A stretch of 25,974 bases of DNA from a virus (IMGVR_UViG_3300030333_007508:1-25974); one strand, 5' to 3'; shown: positions 8,129 through 17,322, numbered from the stretch's first letter. A program made the numbers and translations. The notes: generated by a model not told the origin, from the sequence alone.

Positions 8129-11100
8129 TTATAAAATTTGAATTTGATCAACAAATGATTTGCTAAATGTTAAAAGGTCATCATAAACAACAAATATTCC
8201 TGAAGAATCGTAGTCCGAATCAAAATAAGCATTAGCTCCGTCTGCCTTAGCGTTGTTACCTAGCGCGTTTACTCTATAATTAAATACCCCCACTTGATCT
8301 AAATCACTAAACTGGTGTCCTGTAGTTGTTACACTTGTAGATTCTGTTACGCCATTTGGGTGGACTAACTCAACGCCATACCCACTACTATTGGCAACAG
8401 CACTCCAATTGCCCGTTATTGAAAAAGTATCAGTCGTAGCATCTGGCACTCCCGAGATTACGCTATTTATTACAGGAGCATCTAGAGGACAGTATACAAT
8501 TTTATTTATAGTTTGGCATTTTTGATAACTAAAAGTGTCAGCTTCATTTTCTATGCTTATATTATCTTCTATTAGCTCAAATTTACCTGTTTCATATTTA
8601 GTAGCTGTAACTAAATATTCATTAGTTCTTTCTCCTTTCATGGAGACTACTTTATAAATAAAAGGGCTAGCGTCTTTTATTTCCAATTTAGTAGAGCTGC
8701 CTAGTTTGATAAATGGCAACACTTCAGGTCTATCGAAACCAGAGAGAACACTACCATAGTTATTATAACCTGCGCCTGTTAATTGATCTTCATTTGCTAA
8801 AATAGTGGTTACGTTTAAGACTGTTAATTGTTCTGGTTTTAATCCCTCTAATTCAGAGGTTAAAACCCCATGCGTAGGTCTAGAACCAGCACCAATGTAA
8901 GCCTCAGAATCAAATCCCTCAAAGGAATGTAAAGTTCCACGCCTATTTGCTGCCGTAAAGTCAAACTCCGCTATTTTCCCCGTCCCCATCGCAGCTAAGG
9001 TGTGGTCTCCTGTGGATTCCGATATAAAATCTCCCGAAAATAAATTTAAAGCTTGTGTCCCTGACGCGAAAACCCAACCAGTTACCCCCGTTTCGAAATA
9101 AAGCATGGTGCCGCTACTAGGAATACCTGTGTATAAAGCATATTGCTTGTAACGTGGGTCTAACTGCTGCGTAGCTCCTGTGTAACCATCTTTGTATCCT
9201 GAAAAATTATACACTCCTGTATACCTAGCCCAAGCAACATCTATGTTTTCCCCAGTTACTGTAAATTCTTGATAACGTTGCCTCCTAAGTGTAGCAAATC
9301 CAGTCTCTATTTCATCAAAACCATCTGCCCCTGTTGGGTTCATGACTGTCAAAACAGGATTCATTTCAGAGGGAGAATAAGTATTGCTCACTCGGATTAT
9401 CTCTTTCTCTAAATCAACATCTAAAACTTTGCCGAAGTTGGCTTTATTTGTTTTTAAGTCATCTTCAATAAATACCAAATCTCCAGGCTGACACAAAAGA
9501 GTTTCTAGACCCGCAGTGAAGGCTACTTGTTGGTTTTCTTTTATTTTAGAAAAAATTTGATGTTGCGCTACTCTTCGCGCCATAGCTCTAGAAGTTATAC
9601 CCACACCTTCTATTCTTTTCTTAAAAATACCCTTTTCCTTGATGCTGTCTTCGTCTTCTACGACTTCTATTTTAGGAGAGAAATTATCAAATCTGTCCTT
9701 AAAACCCACTTCAATAACATTAAACTGTTCATCTCTTCTGTTATTTGAATAGAAAAATAAACCATCTTTAACATTTTCGTTGGTAAAGATGTTGACAGGT
9801 TCTCGCGGTCTATCGTCTACAAAATTTATACTAGAGTTGCTAAAGAAAACTCTCCCCCTGAAAATAGCCGCGATGGTATTGATGGCATCAAATATTTTTT
9901 GCCCTTGTTCAAAAACAATATTACATGAAAAACGAGGCTCTTTTCCTCCTCTACCATCTGTAACCCCCTCGAAATATCCTTCATCATCTACTGCATCACA
10001 AAATCTTCCTATCCTATATAACTCCCATATATTAATTTCATTTATATTAATATGAGAACCCATCCCGTAACGTTGATTAGTTAACAAGTCATATAAAATC
10101 CAAGCTGGATTATCTGTCCATTCTGGCTGTGCCTTAAAACTTCCATCCCAATCACCTTTATATACTTGCCTATCTTTTTTATTTGTATTATCGAAAGCAG
10201 CTTGACTATTATAATATCTTTTATCTAGTTTAGTTTTGCTTATAGGGAAATAGTTACTAGGAACCTTTACTCTTTTTAATTTACAGTCGAAACTACGTCT
10301 TGGAATACTTGTAAAAGATCTAGAGTCTAGCCGTGTTCCTACGATAGCGGAAAAAGGGTAAGGTAATGAGACATCAATAATTTCTGTTACTTTACCAAGC
10401 TGAACTACTTTATTTATTAGAACAGAATTTGTTTCGTATGATAATTTTGTGATTTTAACGTAGCGCTTTTCAGTGCTATCTTGGTCAATAGTCCCCGCCT
10501 CTATTCCTTGTTCTCCGTTAGCGCTTAATATAACTTGCTTATTGTTAATAGTGGGAGGTAATTCAAAACCTGCATTTAAATTTGGATCTCCTCCGTCTAG
10601 GTTCACAATAAATTCTCTAGTCGAATCTCCTCTATAATCAGGGTTTCCAATGTCTATGATTGTATTACCCTCGATAAGAGCGACTATTCTATAAGTGTAG
10701 GTTTTGTAAGGAGTCTGCAAACCCTCAGATCCATCTGAATTTAAACCAAGAGTTCCTGTTTCTACTTTTATATTCAAAACAGCTGGGAATTTAGATGCTA
10801 TATCTAGGGGATCATCAGCCGCTTCAGGTTTATGTTTGTAAGTTAAAGTGTCATTTAAAGCACTTATGTTTAAACTAACAAATGCTCTTGTAACGTTTGG
10901 ATTGTAAACAGTATGAACAACAGGGACTGCATCTTCGTCCCAATTCGCAAGAGACCTATTAGCCCAGTTTGAATAATTTAATAGATCGTCAGCATTATCG
11001 ACTCTTTGATCGTCACTACCTTCCTTCAGAGGTAATCCATTTACATCTACTTGAAGATTGTAATTGTCTGCCCCTTCTAGTAAAACAGCGGGTCTATTTA

Positions 11101-12982
11101 ACATCTCTGCATTCATAGATAACCTTTGAGGAGCATACTGGTATGAGCCTTTAACTTCTGGTCTGCTGTGATTCTGCCCAGCAACCAACTGAGATTGCTT
11201 ACTAGCATTGAATGGTCCGAACAGCTCTCTGTTGTAAAGATGATCTATAAATACAGTTCTAAAATAATTTAGAGGTTCTTGGTATTCACTACCATTTCTA
11301 AATTCAGCAAGAATATTTGAAAAATTAAATTTTAAATCAGTAAGTCCATGTTTCCCTAAAAACCTCGCAGGTAATTGACTTTTAGCATATTTAAAAGATT
11401 GTAGATCTTTTAATAAGGTATAAATTTCCTTTGGAACGCAATAGGTTTTCCCTAAAACACCGTCTTGGTATCTGTCTAAATTGTTTGAAGACTCTATACG
11501 ACGAAAGCTTCGCCCACCCTGCTCCCTAGAAATCTCAAGCACAGAAATTGTTTGTGTCTCAATGGAAAGAGGCACTTTCATTAAAACAAACCCCTTCATT
11601 TCCCCAGTTAAGTTGCCGCTTGTATCAATTGTAGGACAAGTAACATCAAAAAATTCGACACCTTCCTCCTCTAATAAATTCTTTAAAGACCATTCGTTAC
11701 TAGTGCCGAATGGTCGGGTCATCATATTTTCTAATTCTATTACTCCATCTTTCTCTCCCGCCGAAAGATTTAAGGTAGTTAGTTCGTCACTGTCCTCCTC
11801 GTTGACTTTTACAATTGTATATAGACAAGGCTCTTCATATGTTATCCCCTCATATAAGCTAAGAATATGGTTTTTGAGTAGATCAACCGATCCCCCTCCT
11901 CTCCAGCCTAAAGCAGATAAAGCTTTTTCAGCTAATGTTCTCTGTAAGGAGTTAGCATTTTCTTCAGATTCTTGGTTATCTAAAAAGAGCTGATAAATTG
12001 CGTCTATTTCTGTCGTTACAAATTCTTGTAGTCGCGTTAGAGCATCATCAAAAAAATACCCATATTCCCAATCCCAGTGCTCTTGGATTGACATTCTCCC
12101 AAGAGGATCTGTATCAGTCTCTGAGTCCCACCCCGCTACATTTGTAAATGGGCAGCACATAAAATTTGCCGAGCTAAATGTGCTGTCGTCTAACCAAAAA
12201 ACATCTTTATGATTTATTAAACCATAAGTTCCTACGTTTCTCCCGCCTATTGAAGTGTCAAACTCATAGTTGGCGTCCGCTAACGGACCTGCTTGATAAA
12301 GGGCGTTTTCATCATTTGTCCCGTATACAGTATTTCTTTTGCCATTTAAAAACCAAGGGAAAGTTTCTTCGGGAGAAATTCTATTTTTAATAAAAGCTCT
12401 TAAATAAAAATCATGCTGACGCGCCCAGCCTCCAACTGAAAAATTAGAATTGTGACCACCTACTGACCAGAACCTATACCATTTTACAAAAAAGAGTGGG
12501 CAATCAGCCCAAGCATCACCTTCCAAAGCGTTGAGTCCCTTGTTAAAATTATTACCAACGGTTCTTGGTAAACCGCTAACCCTAGCTGAACTAGATCTTA
12601 GATCAGCATTAGAAAGTTCTTCGAAGAATTTTTGACAATTTTTTGTGGCAGTATTATTTCCGTTAGCTAGTTCGCAGTTCAAAACCTCTAAGGCTTCAAT
12701 TTCTACATCGCTTATCGTGAGGTCAGTTGGCTTATTAGAAACAGCCACTGGAGTATCGTCTAAGTAAATTCCTTGCAATATTCTCAACCCCTCCAAAACT
12801 CTACCTTCTCTATCGACTATGCCTTCAATGGGACCGTCAGATATTAAATCAATAGTTTCAGCGAAGCTATGAGAAGCCCCATATTGGAGATCTCCCAATT
12901 CAGGAGGTTTATAAACAGGAGGTTTAGGTTCATTCCCTCCACCTGCTCCAGCGATAGCTCTCTTTTTTAAGATATGATTCAT
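8129..12982 (-). CDS. Central tail-tip protein, lambda gpJ-like, 1617 aa
   Basis: The N-terminus (residues about 37-55, HSFAETIDLISDGPIEG) matches the start of lambda J-family host-specificity proteins, which form the trimeric tail-tip hub. Residues about 1060-1155, including RAMARRVAQHQI and QPGDLVFIEDD, match the phage-tail_3 (gp27/44-like) region. Near the C-terminus (about 1497-1577) an FN3-like module, NWSAVANSSGYGVEL, is visible. At 1617 aa it is longer than lambda J (about 1130 aa); extra sequence lies in the first 900 residues. It abuts the I-like gene (TAA directly before ATG) and lies just upstream of the giant fibre gene. Expected role: DNA ejection hub and attachment point for receptor-binding proteins. 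Confidence 0.9.
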   Translation of the reverse strand: MNHILKKRAIAGAGGGNEPKPPVYKPPELGDLQYGASHSFAETIDLISDGPIEGIVDREGRVLEGLRILQGIYLDDTPVAVSNKPTDLTISDVEIEALEVLNCELANGNNTATKNCQKFFEELSNADLRSSSARVSGLPRTVGNNFNKGLNALEGDAWADCPLFFVKWYRFWSVGGHNSNFSVGGWARQHDFYLRAFIKNRISPEETFPWFLNGKRNTVYGTNDENALYQAGPLADANYEFDTSIGGRNVGTYGLINHKDVFWLDDSTFSSANFMCCPFTNVAGWDSETDTDPLGRMSIQEHWDWEYGYFFDDALTRLQEFVTTEIDAIYQLFLDNQESEENANSLQRTLAEKALSALGWRGGGSVDLLKNHILSLYEGITYEEPCLYTIVKVNEEDSDELTTLNLSAGEKDGVIELENMMTRPFGTSNEWSLKNLLEEEGVEFFDVTCPTIDTSGNLTGEMKGFVLMKVPLSIETQTISVLEISREQGGRSFRRIESSNNLDRYQDGVLGKTYCVPKEIYTLLKDLQSFKYAKSQLPARFLGKHGLTDLKFNFSNILAEFRNGSEYQEPLNYFRTVFIDHLYNRELFGPFNASKQSQLVAGQNHSRPEVKGSYQYAPQRLSMNAEMLNRPAVLLEGADNYNLQVDVNGLPLKEGSDDQRVDNADDLLNYSNWANRSLANWDEDAVPVVHTVYNPNVTRAFVSLNISALNDTLTYKHKPEAADDPLDIASKFPAVLNIKVETGTLGLNSDGSEGLQTPYKTYTYRIVALIEGNTIIDIGNPDYRGDSTREFIVNLDGGDPNLNAGFELPPTINNKQVILSANGEQGIEAGTIDQDSTEKRYVKITKLSYETNSVLINKVVQLGKVTEIIDVSLPYPFSAIVGTRLDSRSFTSIPRRSFDCKLKRVKVPSNYFPISKTKLDKRYYNSQAAFDNTNKKDRQVYKGDWDGSFKAQPEWTDNPAWILYDLLTNQRYGMGSHININEINIWELYRIGRFCDAVDDEGYFEGVTDGRGGKEPRFSCNIVFEQGQKIFDAINTIAAIFRGRVFFSNSSINFVDDRPREPVNIFTNENVKDGLFFYSNNRRDEQFNVIEVGFKDRFDNFSPKIEVVEDEDSIKEKGIFKKRIEGVGITSRAMARRVAQHQIFSKIKENQQVAFTAGLETLLCQPGDLVFIEDDLKTNKANFGKVLDVDLEKEIIRVSNTYSPSEMNPVLTVMNPTGADGFDEIETGFATLRRQRYQEFTVTGENIDVAWARYTGVYNFSGYKDGYTGATQQLDPRYKQYALYTGIPSSGTMLYFETGVTGWVFASGTQALNLFSGDFISESTGDHTLAAMGTGKIAEFDFTAANRRGTLHSFEGFDSEAYIGAGSRPTHGVLTSELEGLKPEQLTVLNVTTILANEDQLTGAGYNNYGSVLSGFDRPEVLPFIKLGSSTKLEIKDASPFIYKVVSMKGERTNEYLVTATKYETGKFELIEDNISIENEADTFSYQKCQTINKIVYCPLDAPVINSVISGVPDATTDTFSITGNWSAVANSSGYGVELVHPNGVTESTSVTTTGHQFSDLDQVGVFNYRVNALGNNAKADGANAYFDSDYDSSGIFVVYDDLLTFSKSFVDQIQIL

Positions 12983-13618
12983 TTAAAGCGCGTAGTTAGC
13001 TCCTCCATCACCCCCATTACCGTCTGCGAACTCCGTGCGGCTGTCTGTATCTGTATTCACGGTAGCTGTATTGTTTATTTCTATACCATCTGTTAATAAA
13101 TACTGGGGATCTGCATATTGCGGATAAGACTTGATAGTAGCCTGTATTACTTGTGTTCCTACTAATAACCTGCCATATCCCACAGGCACGGGTGCTCCCT
13201 GACTGGCTAGGTTTACCCTATTACTAAAGACGAGAGATTGTGTGTTACCTCTAGCCTCTACCTCTAAAGCCTCTACTTCAGGTTTGGGCGTAAGAGCATA
13301 AGTTATACCCGCGAATATAACTGCTAATAATATTTTTTGTATAATAGCTGCGGCAGGACCACTACCTGCAATTACAGGAACCAAATCAATATTTTTGGGC
13401 TTACGGAAAGCTTCCATTTCTTCCCCCTTTGTTATTGATTTTTTATCAATAATAATATCGTAATGAAAACCTTCTTTCTGTAAATTAATAATTCTTCTTA
13501 TGAATCCAGTTCGATTGCAATCAATAGCTTGCAATACATCTTTTGGGTTGTTTATATTAAGAATAAAGGAATCTCCGTATTCCCTTGCTAAAATCCCATG
13601 TATCCTTACAGATGTCAT
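12983..13618 (-). CDS. Tail assembly protein, lambda gpI-like
   Basis: A 211-aa protein between the JAMM (K-like) and J-like genes, where lambda places gene I. The N-terminal ~75 residues (VRIHGILAREYGDSF start) look like the ubiquitin-like domain of this family. They are followed by PVIAGSGPAAA and a hydrophobic segment (about 88-109), as is usual in TAP-I proteins. The motif SQGAPVPVGYGRLLVG in the second half is also characteristic. It acts during tail-tip assembly, probably as a substrate or partner of the K-like peptidase, and in lambda it is not found in the mature virion. The ATG at 13618 overlaps the stop of the K-like gene (13615-13618). Confidence 0.88.
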   Translation of the reverse strand: MTSVRIHGILAREYGDSFILNINNPKDVLQAIDCNRTGFIRRIINLQKEGFHYDIIIDKKSITKGEEMEAFRKPKNIDLVPVIAGSGPAAAIIQKILLAVIFAGITYALTPKPEVEALEVEARGNTQSLVFSNRVNLASQGAPVPVGYGRLLVGTQVIQATIKSYPQYADPQYLLTDGIEINNTATVNTDTDSRTEFADGNGGDGGANYAL

Positions 13619-14043
13619 CTTGCAGCCTTTATCCTTTCTAGTTTATTTACATCTCCTTCAATACTTTTGGGCGTATAAATGTTAATTTTTTTTGTATTAA
13701 GGCTGTAAATCAAAAATGGTTGACAACAATTATCTGCCATTTTCACATCGAATTCTGACTCAGTTTCATCGCCCTTTATGTGACTATGAAAAACAGCAAT
13801 CATTTTATAGTCTTCTTTAAAAAGCAAATAATTAAGAGGATTGATTACAAATTTGTCAGCGGGTTCATCTGAAATGTTTTCCTCTACCTGCACAATATAT
13901 TTGTTTAGGTCTTCATCAAAACCCAAAAACCCACAAACTTCCTGAGTAAAGTTCTTGTGAGATATTTCTTTAATTTTATGGAGTGCGGCTTTTTCTCCTT
14001 TAATTTTAAAATGTTTCTGTATTTCTTCCATAGCTAAATCCAT
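13615..14043 (-). CDS. JAMM/MPN metallopeptidase, lambda gpK-like (JAMM part only)
   Basis: The zinc-binding JAMM motif is complete: E35 in TQEVCGFLGFDE, then H86-S-H88 and S96-x-x-D99 in FHSHIKGDETESEFD (numbering from the ATG at 14043). This fits the N-terminal half of lambda gpK, a tail-assembly peptidase. The NlpC/P60 domain that follows in lambda K is absent, leaving 142 aa. I chose the ATG at 14043 because AGGAA lies 4-8 bp upstream. An alternative GTG at 14061 in the same frame has no such site, and both overlap the end of the L-like gene. The ubiquitin-like N-terminus of the next protein (I) is a plausible target. Confidence 0.88.
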   Translation of the reverse strand: MDLAMEEIQKHFKIKGEKAALHKIKEISHKNFTQEVCGFLGFDEDLNKYIVQVEENISDEPADKFVINPLNYLLFKEDYKMIAVFHSHIKGDETESEFDVKMADNCCQPFLIYSLNTKKINIYTPKSIEGDVNKLERIKAAR

Positions 14044-16132
14044 CAGTTCCTGGGAATCCACCGTATCTAGGGTTTGGTGGGGTTGGGTTTGACACTAAAG
14101 TAACAGGCGCTTCTTGGTAGGTTTCTTGGATGCCTGAAAAATGTCCACTTCCTGTTAAATGATAAGGTCCGACAGTATGTATATCCAGCATACCCGTTTC
14201 AGTTGTAGATCCAATAATACCTGTGGTGCCATCCCACCATGCGATAAGACTATTTCCTGTGATGTCCTCATATTGTCCCGTGCATTCGCTATAAGGTCTG
14301 GGCGCGACTGTGAAGTTGTTTTCTAAGGCATCAGCTTCTAATTCATTAGGGGGATTAATTACTTTATATAAATAATCTAATTCTGTAGCTGTTAAGACTC
14401 TATTCCATAATGCCCACGGTCCTATCGCTCCATTTATACTTGATACAAAAGTAGTGCTTTTCTCTTCATAACCATCAGTTGTAAATTGTTGCTCCACTCC
14501 TCCTAGCATAAAGGTTTGAGGGAGAGCTTTCCTATCAGCATAAGGTTCGTCGGCTGTGGGCCAATTTAGTGTCGCTCTTTTATTATAAGACTCAAAATTA
14601 CCGTTCATTGCATCAGGAAAAACCTGAGGCTCTCTATTTAAACTAATAGTTAAATTAGTTTGTAATTCTTTAAATTTATCGTGAGCATTAACGTCTTCTC
14701 CGTTTTCTACAGCATTAATAAGTTCTTGAGTTCCTGTTGAGTGGACAATGGAATATTGGTTCCAGTCTCGCAAGTTTCCTTCTCTTTGGATTGGGTTCAA
14801 GCCTACTACATTGTAAATATTATCAGTGCTATCAGGGTCGGTAGTATTCAAACGGGAAGCAAAAAATGCCATGTCAGTTCCCGCACTACTACCCCTATTA
14901 TCTGCTGTAGCTCCTACCTGCCCTCCTCCGATATTTATAAACCTAGAAACAGGCCAATGATCGTCATCTCTTGATGAAGTGCTTAAAATTCCTGCTCCAT
15001 ATGGGCTGTTAAAATTGGTGTTAGCCCAACCAACTATAGTGAAATCTCCAGTTAAGACTCCTGTGATCTCATCTGCGTGAGTGTGGAAAACTCCTGAATT
15101 TGCAGGCCCAGGATAACTATCCACACTATTAGATCCCGAAATTTTTACACAATCAAAGGTTTGTTGAACATTTTGAGATTGTCTAAATACTATATCTTGA
15201 TACTCATTAAACCTTTTTTGGCAAGCGGGGAATTTTTTACTGCAACCATCTTTTTGCCAATAAGTAGGATTACCCTCTGGTGCTTGCCCTACTGTGGGGT
15301 TTGCAGTGGTTCCAGTGACACAAACATAAGCAGTTTTTAGGGGTTGCGATCCTCCGAGGTTGTCTGACAAAAAAATAGTAGGGCTTTGAACAACCACTAT
15401 ATCGCCTTTTACATAATTTGTTGAAGGCTCCCATACAGCGGTAGGATCAGTGAAAAAATTTATAGCTGAATTCGTGGCGTAACTGGATGGCCAATTAGGA
15501 ACCACAGCATTTTCATCTGCGTCTACAAAAGGAGAACCATCTTCTTTTTCTATAGGGAAACCTTCATACCTGCAACCCTCCCCCCTATACTGCCAATAAC
15601 AAAATTTAGCTACAACTCCCCGCGAGTTTACGGTAAAATTTTCTAAGTCTAAAGGAGAGTTTAGTTCAAATTCTACAAATATTTTAGATTCTTGAATTTT
15701 TCTACCCATTAACCACAGTTCATTCGTAAGCTCTGCCGTTGGGTCCGCTACGCCGAAAGGGTTTCCTCCATCAAAATTAGTATCGTCTAAAAACCTAACA
15801 GAAACTCTTTTTCTTACGACTCTTGCATTTACAAAGTCTTTGTGGTTCTGTAGGAGATTAGTGACAATATTATTAGTATTGCCGACTTTTATTTTTGGTC
15901 GCGCTAATTTTCCATCAGCTAATAAATCAAAACCCTCGCTTTCTAAAGCCAAAGGTAAATATTGCACACCTTGCCAAATTAATGATTTGTCATACAATGC
16001 TCCTCCATGAAAACCTAAAAATAAGTTTGGTTTATTGATCTTGTCAGGGTAAACCCTAAATAATTCCAATACGGCGCTGGGTTGTAAATCTAAAAGACTA
16101 CTCGCTACTTCGTTTTTACCCTCTGCCGCCAT
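14006..16132 (-). CDS. Minor tail protein, lambda gpL-like, with inserted carbohydrate-binding-like modules
   Basis: Residues 20-190 follow lambda gpL, including RVVRKRVSVRFLDDTNF and FCYWQYRGEGCRYEG. The four cysteines that hold the 4Fe-4S cluster in gpL are present with the right spacing: C178-x8-C187 and C297-x6-C304. The family's closing GGFPG motif appears only at 691-695. Two extra segments interrupt the C-terminal domain. One (about 192-290) resembles a small chitin-binding-type module (WEPSTNYVKGDIVVVQ, later YWQKDG). The other (about 305-688) contains a LamG/concanavalin-like domain (DFTIVGWANTNF, GAIGPWALWNRVLTATELDYLY). The protein is therefore 708 aa against 232 in lambda. It should sit at the tail tip and may bind glycans. 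It is the first gene of the leftward operon, preceded by GTGTAAAGA 5 bp before the ATG. Confidence 0.88.
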   Translation of the reverse strand: MAAEGKNEVASSLLDLQPSAVLELFRVYPDKINKPNLFLGFHGGALYDKSLIWQGVQYLPLALESEGFDLLADGKLARPKIKVGNTNNIVTNLLQNHKDFVNARVVRKRVSVRFLDDTNFDGGNPFGVADPTAELTNELWLMGRKIQESKIFVEFELNSPLDLENFTVNSRGVVAKFCYWQYRGEGCRYEGFPIEKEDGSPFVDADENAVVPNWPSSYATNSAINFFTDPTAVWEPSTNYVKGDIVVVQSPTIFLSDNLGGSQPLKTAYVCVTGTTANPTVGQAPEGNPTYWQKDGCSKKFPACQKRFNEYQDIVFRQSQNVQQTFDCVKISGSNSVDSYPGPANSGVFHTHADEITGVLTGDFTIVGWANTNFNSPYGAGILSTSSRDDDHWPVSRFINIGGGQVGATADNRGSSAGTDMAFFASRLNTTDPDSTDNIYNVVGLNPIQREGNLRDWNQYSIVHSTGTQELINAVENGEDVNAHDKFKELQTNLTISLNREPQVFPDAMNGNFESYNKRATLNWPTADEPYADRKALPQTFMLGGVEQQFTTDGYEEKSTTFVSSINGAIGPWALWNRVLTATELDYLYKVINPPNELEADALENNFTVAPRPYSECTGQYEDITGNSLIAWWDGTTGIIGSTTETGMLDIHTVGPYHLTGSGHFSGIQETYQEAPVTLVSNPTPPNPRYGGFPGTDGFSYGRNTETF

Positions 16133-16137
16133 GTTTA

Positions 16138-16146
16138 TCTTTACAC
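16138..16146 (-). promoter_or_regulatory. GTGTAAAGA motif before the leftward tail operon
   Basis: On the minus strand GTGTAAAGA is followed by TAAAC and the ATG of the L-like gene at 16132. It matches the motif seen before 495(-), 18270(+), 22255(+) and 25478(+) at a similar distance. It overlaps the -35 box of the rightward promoter on the other strand. It is proposed as a late-promoter-like element; no independent evidence supports that. Confidence 0.4.
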
Positions 16147-16167
16147 TTTATTATCATATAATATAAT
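16140..16167 (+). promoter_or_regulatory. Sigma70-like rightward promoter, near-leaderless
   Basis: TTTACA (16140-16145), a 16-bp spacer and TATAAT (16162-16167) end 6 bp before the ATG at 16174. Five of six -35 bases and all six -10 bases match the consensus. It should drive 16174-17452. A second TATAAT at 16157-16162 overlaps the first by one base. Confidence 0.6.
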
Positions 16168-16173
16168 TAAGAA

Positions 16174-16890
16174 ATGAAAATTACATATTTAAAAGATAGC
16201 ACTGAGGCTTGGCCTTACTTCTACGATTTTTGTGTAAAGTCCAAACCCTACCACTATTGCTCCCTTCCGTCACATCACCTAAGAGACAAAAAAATAAAAG
16301 CAAATTTTGATGAGTTTTCTAGCCGTATCGTCTACAAGGCTGAAGATAAGGGTAAAGTCATGGGGTTTGTCTTCCTACAGCAAGAAGAATATTGCTTAGA
16401 TGTTAATTTCCTGTTTGGAGTCAGGAAAAACTTTACAAGTCCCCGTTTAATTTCGGCAGCACATACGATATTCGAAGATGCCTTAAAAAAATATAATAAA
16501 AATTATTTAAAAAGCCAGATAAGAAGAACATTTAAAGTAAAATCTTACAAAAAATGGATTGAAAGATATGATAACAAAGCCATAATACTTAACGATCCAC
16601 AAAATACTGTGGTTTGGTGCAATTCAGAAAAAATGAGTGTAATATTTAAAGTTGTAGGTGCTAATAAAACAACAGAGCATTTAATGGGTAAGGAAGCCGC
16701 AATGGAATCTGTCCGAAAAGGATTGCGTTCTAAAATCCGTGAAATGATTATTGAAAATCAAACTTACTTATTTGATGAAAAAAGCGTTGACTTTCTTCCT
16801 GACCGCGTTTTAATACACGGACTGTTGTCAGACGACAGAGAAAATGTCGGGAGAATAGCATTCGAATTCAAACCTCAAAAACTAGCATGA
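16174..16890 (+). CDS. Hypothetical protein, 238 aa, possibly GNAT-like N-terminal half
   Basis: I do not recognise this protein with confidence. The first ~120 residues have the rhythm of an acetyltransferase-type fold: a helix with aromatics (WPYFYDF), a strand pair around GKVMGFVFLQQEEYCLDVNF, then a long helix. The canonical acetyl-CoA P-loop (R/Q-x-x-G-x-G/A) is not evident, so activity is doubtful. The second half is basic and helical, then beta-rich. There is no signal peptide or TM segment. It is the first gene of a rightward unit under a strong-looking promoter and overlaps the next gene by ATGA (16887-16890). Standing divergently from the tail operon it could be a regulator, but nothing in the sequence shows a DNA-binding motif. 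Confidence 0.7.
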   Translation: MKITYLKDSTEAWPYFYDFCVKSKPYHYCSLPSHHLRDKKIKANFDEFSSRIVYKAEDKGKVMGFVFLQQEEYCLDVNFLFGVRKNFTSPRLISAAHTIFEDALKKYNKNYLKSQIRRTFKVKSYKKWIERYDNKAIILNDPQNTVVWCNSEKMSVIFKVVGANKTTEHLMGKEAAMESVRKGLRSKIREMIIENQTYLFDEKSVDFLPDRVLIHGLLSDDRENVGRIAFEFKPQKLA

Positions 16891-17084
16891 ATTACGTTAT
16901 TTATAGAGTATATAACCGCAAAGGACAATTCCATCATTGTTACAGTGGACAATTAGATGGAGCGCGAGAGTGGGCTATTGACTGCGCTAAAGTAGTCAGT
17001 GGCTCAGTCAGGGAGGTTTCCCCAGCAGGAGTGGAAACAGAAATTTTTTCCTCCAAACAAAAAGCTAGTGCTAAAAGTAATTAA
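16887..17084 (+). CDS. Small hypothetical protein, 65 aa
   Basis: A short protein starting MNYVIYRVYNRKGQFHHCY, with a beta-strand-like N-terminal half and a Ser/Lys-rich tail. It is not recognised. The start overlaps the stop of the upstream gene (ATGA), and its 3' end overlaps the proposed GTG start of the spanin-like gene at 17068. This overlapping arrangement supports co-translation with its neighbours. Confidence 0.65.
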   Translation: MNYVIYRVYNRKGQFHHCYSGQLDGAREWAIDCAKVVSGSVREVSPAGVETEIFSSKQKASAKSN

Positions 17085-17322
17085 ATCACTTATAAAATCT
17101 GTAGAGCTTTTTTTGACTTTAAAAAATAAAAGGTTTTATTATGATTTGCATAAAGAGCATAGAAAAACTGAAGATGAACTTATCACAGAAATTGAAAAAC
17201 TTAGGAGCACTGGCGATAGTAATGACGCTACCCGCGCTGACCTCTTGCGGAAGCGGCTCCGTATCGAAAATGAGCAATTTGAACATCTATCAGCCTTCTA
17301 CTCTAAGGTTGAAGAAGAATAA
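17068..17322 (+). CDS. Inner-spanin-like coiled-coil protein, GTG start
   Basis: From the GTG the product is 84 aa: an amphipathic/hydrophobic N-terminal helix (VLKVIKSLIKSVELFLTL) followed by a charged coiled coil ending DATRADLLRKRLRIENEQFEHLSA. That pattern recurs in small phage proteins found beside lysis genes. The overlapping lipoprotein in another frame (from 17174) suggests an Rz/Rz1-type spanin pair joining inner and outer membranes at the end of lysis. The GTG was chosen over the in-frame ATG at 16999 because the segment between them (MAQSGRFPQQEWKQKFF) looks like read-through of the upstream gene's DNA. A weak point is that the N-terminal helix contains lysines and is a poor TM segment. 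Confidence 0.55.
   Translation: MLKVIKSLIKSVELFLTLKNKRFYYDLHKEHRKTEDELITEIEKLRSTGDSNDATRADLLRKRLRIENEQFEHLSAFYSKVEEE

Noticed and set aside
11481-11993. 170-codon open frame on the plus strand
   Set aside because: It lies fully inside the J-like gene on the opposite strand, has no family features, and is antisense shadow coding.
16999-17067. ATG-started N-terminal extension of the spanin-like protein
   Set aside because: The extension has no membrane character, overlaps the upstream gene, and relatives of this shape begin at the hydrophobic helix; the GTG at 17068 fits better.
17113-17140. TTGACT - 16 bp - TTTATT before the ATG at 17141
   Set aside because: The spacing matches the other promoters but the -10 box is poor (4/6) and abuts the ATG; the preferred lipoprotein start is 17174, so it is not counted.
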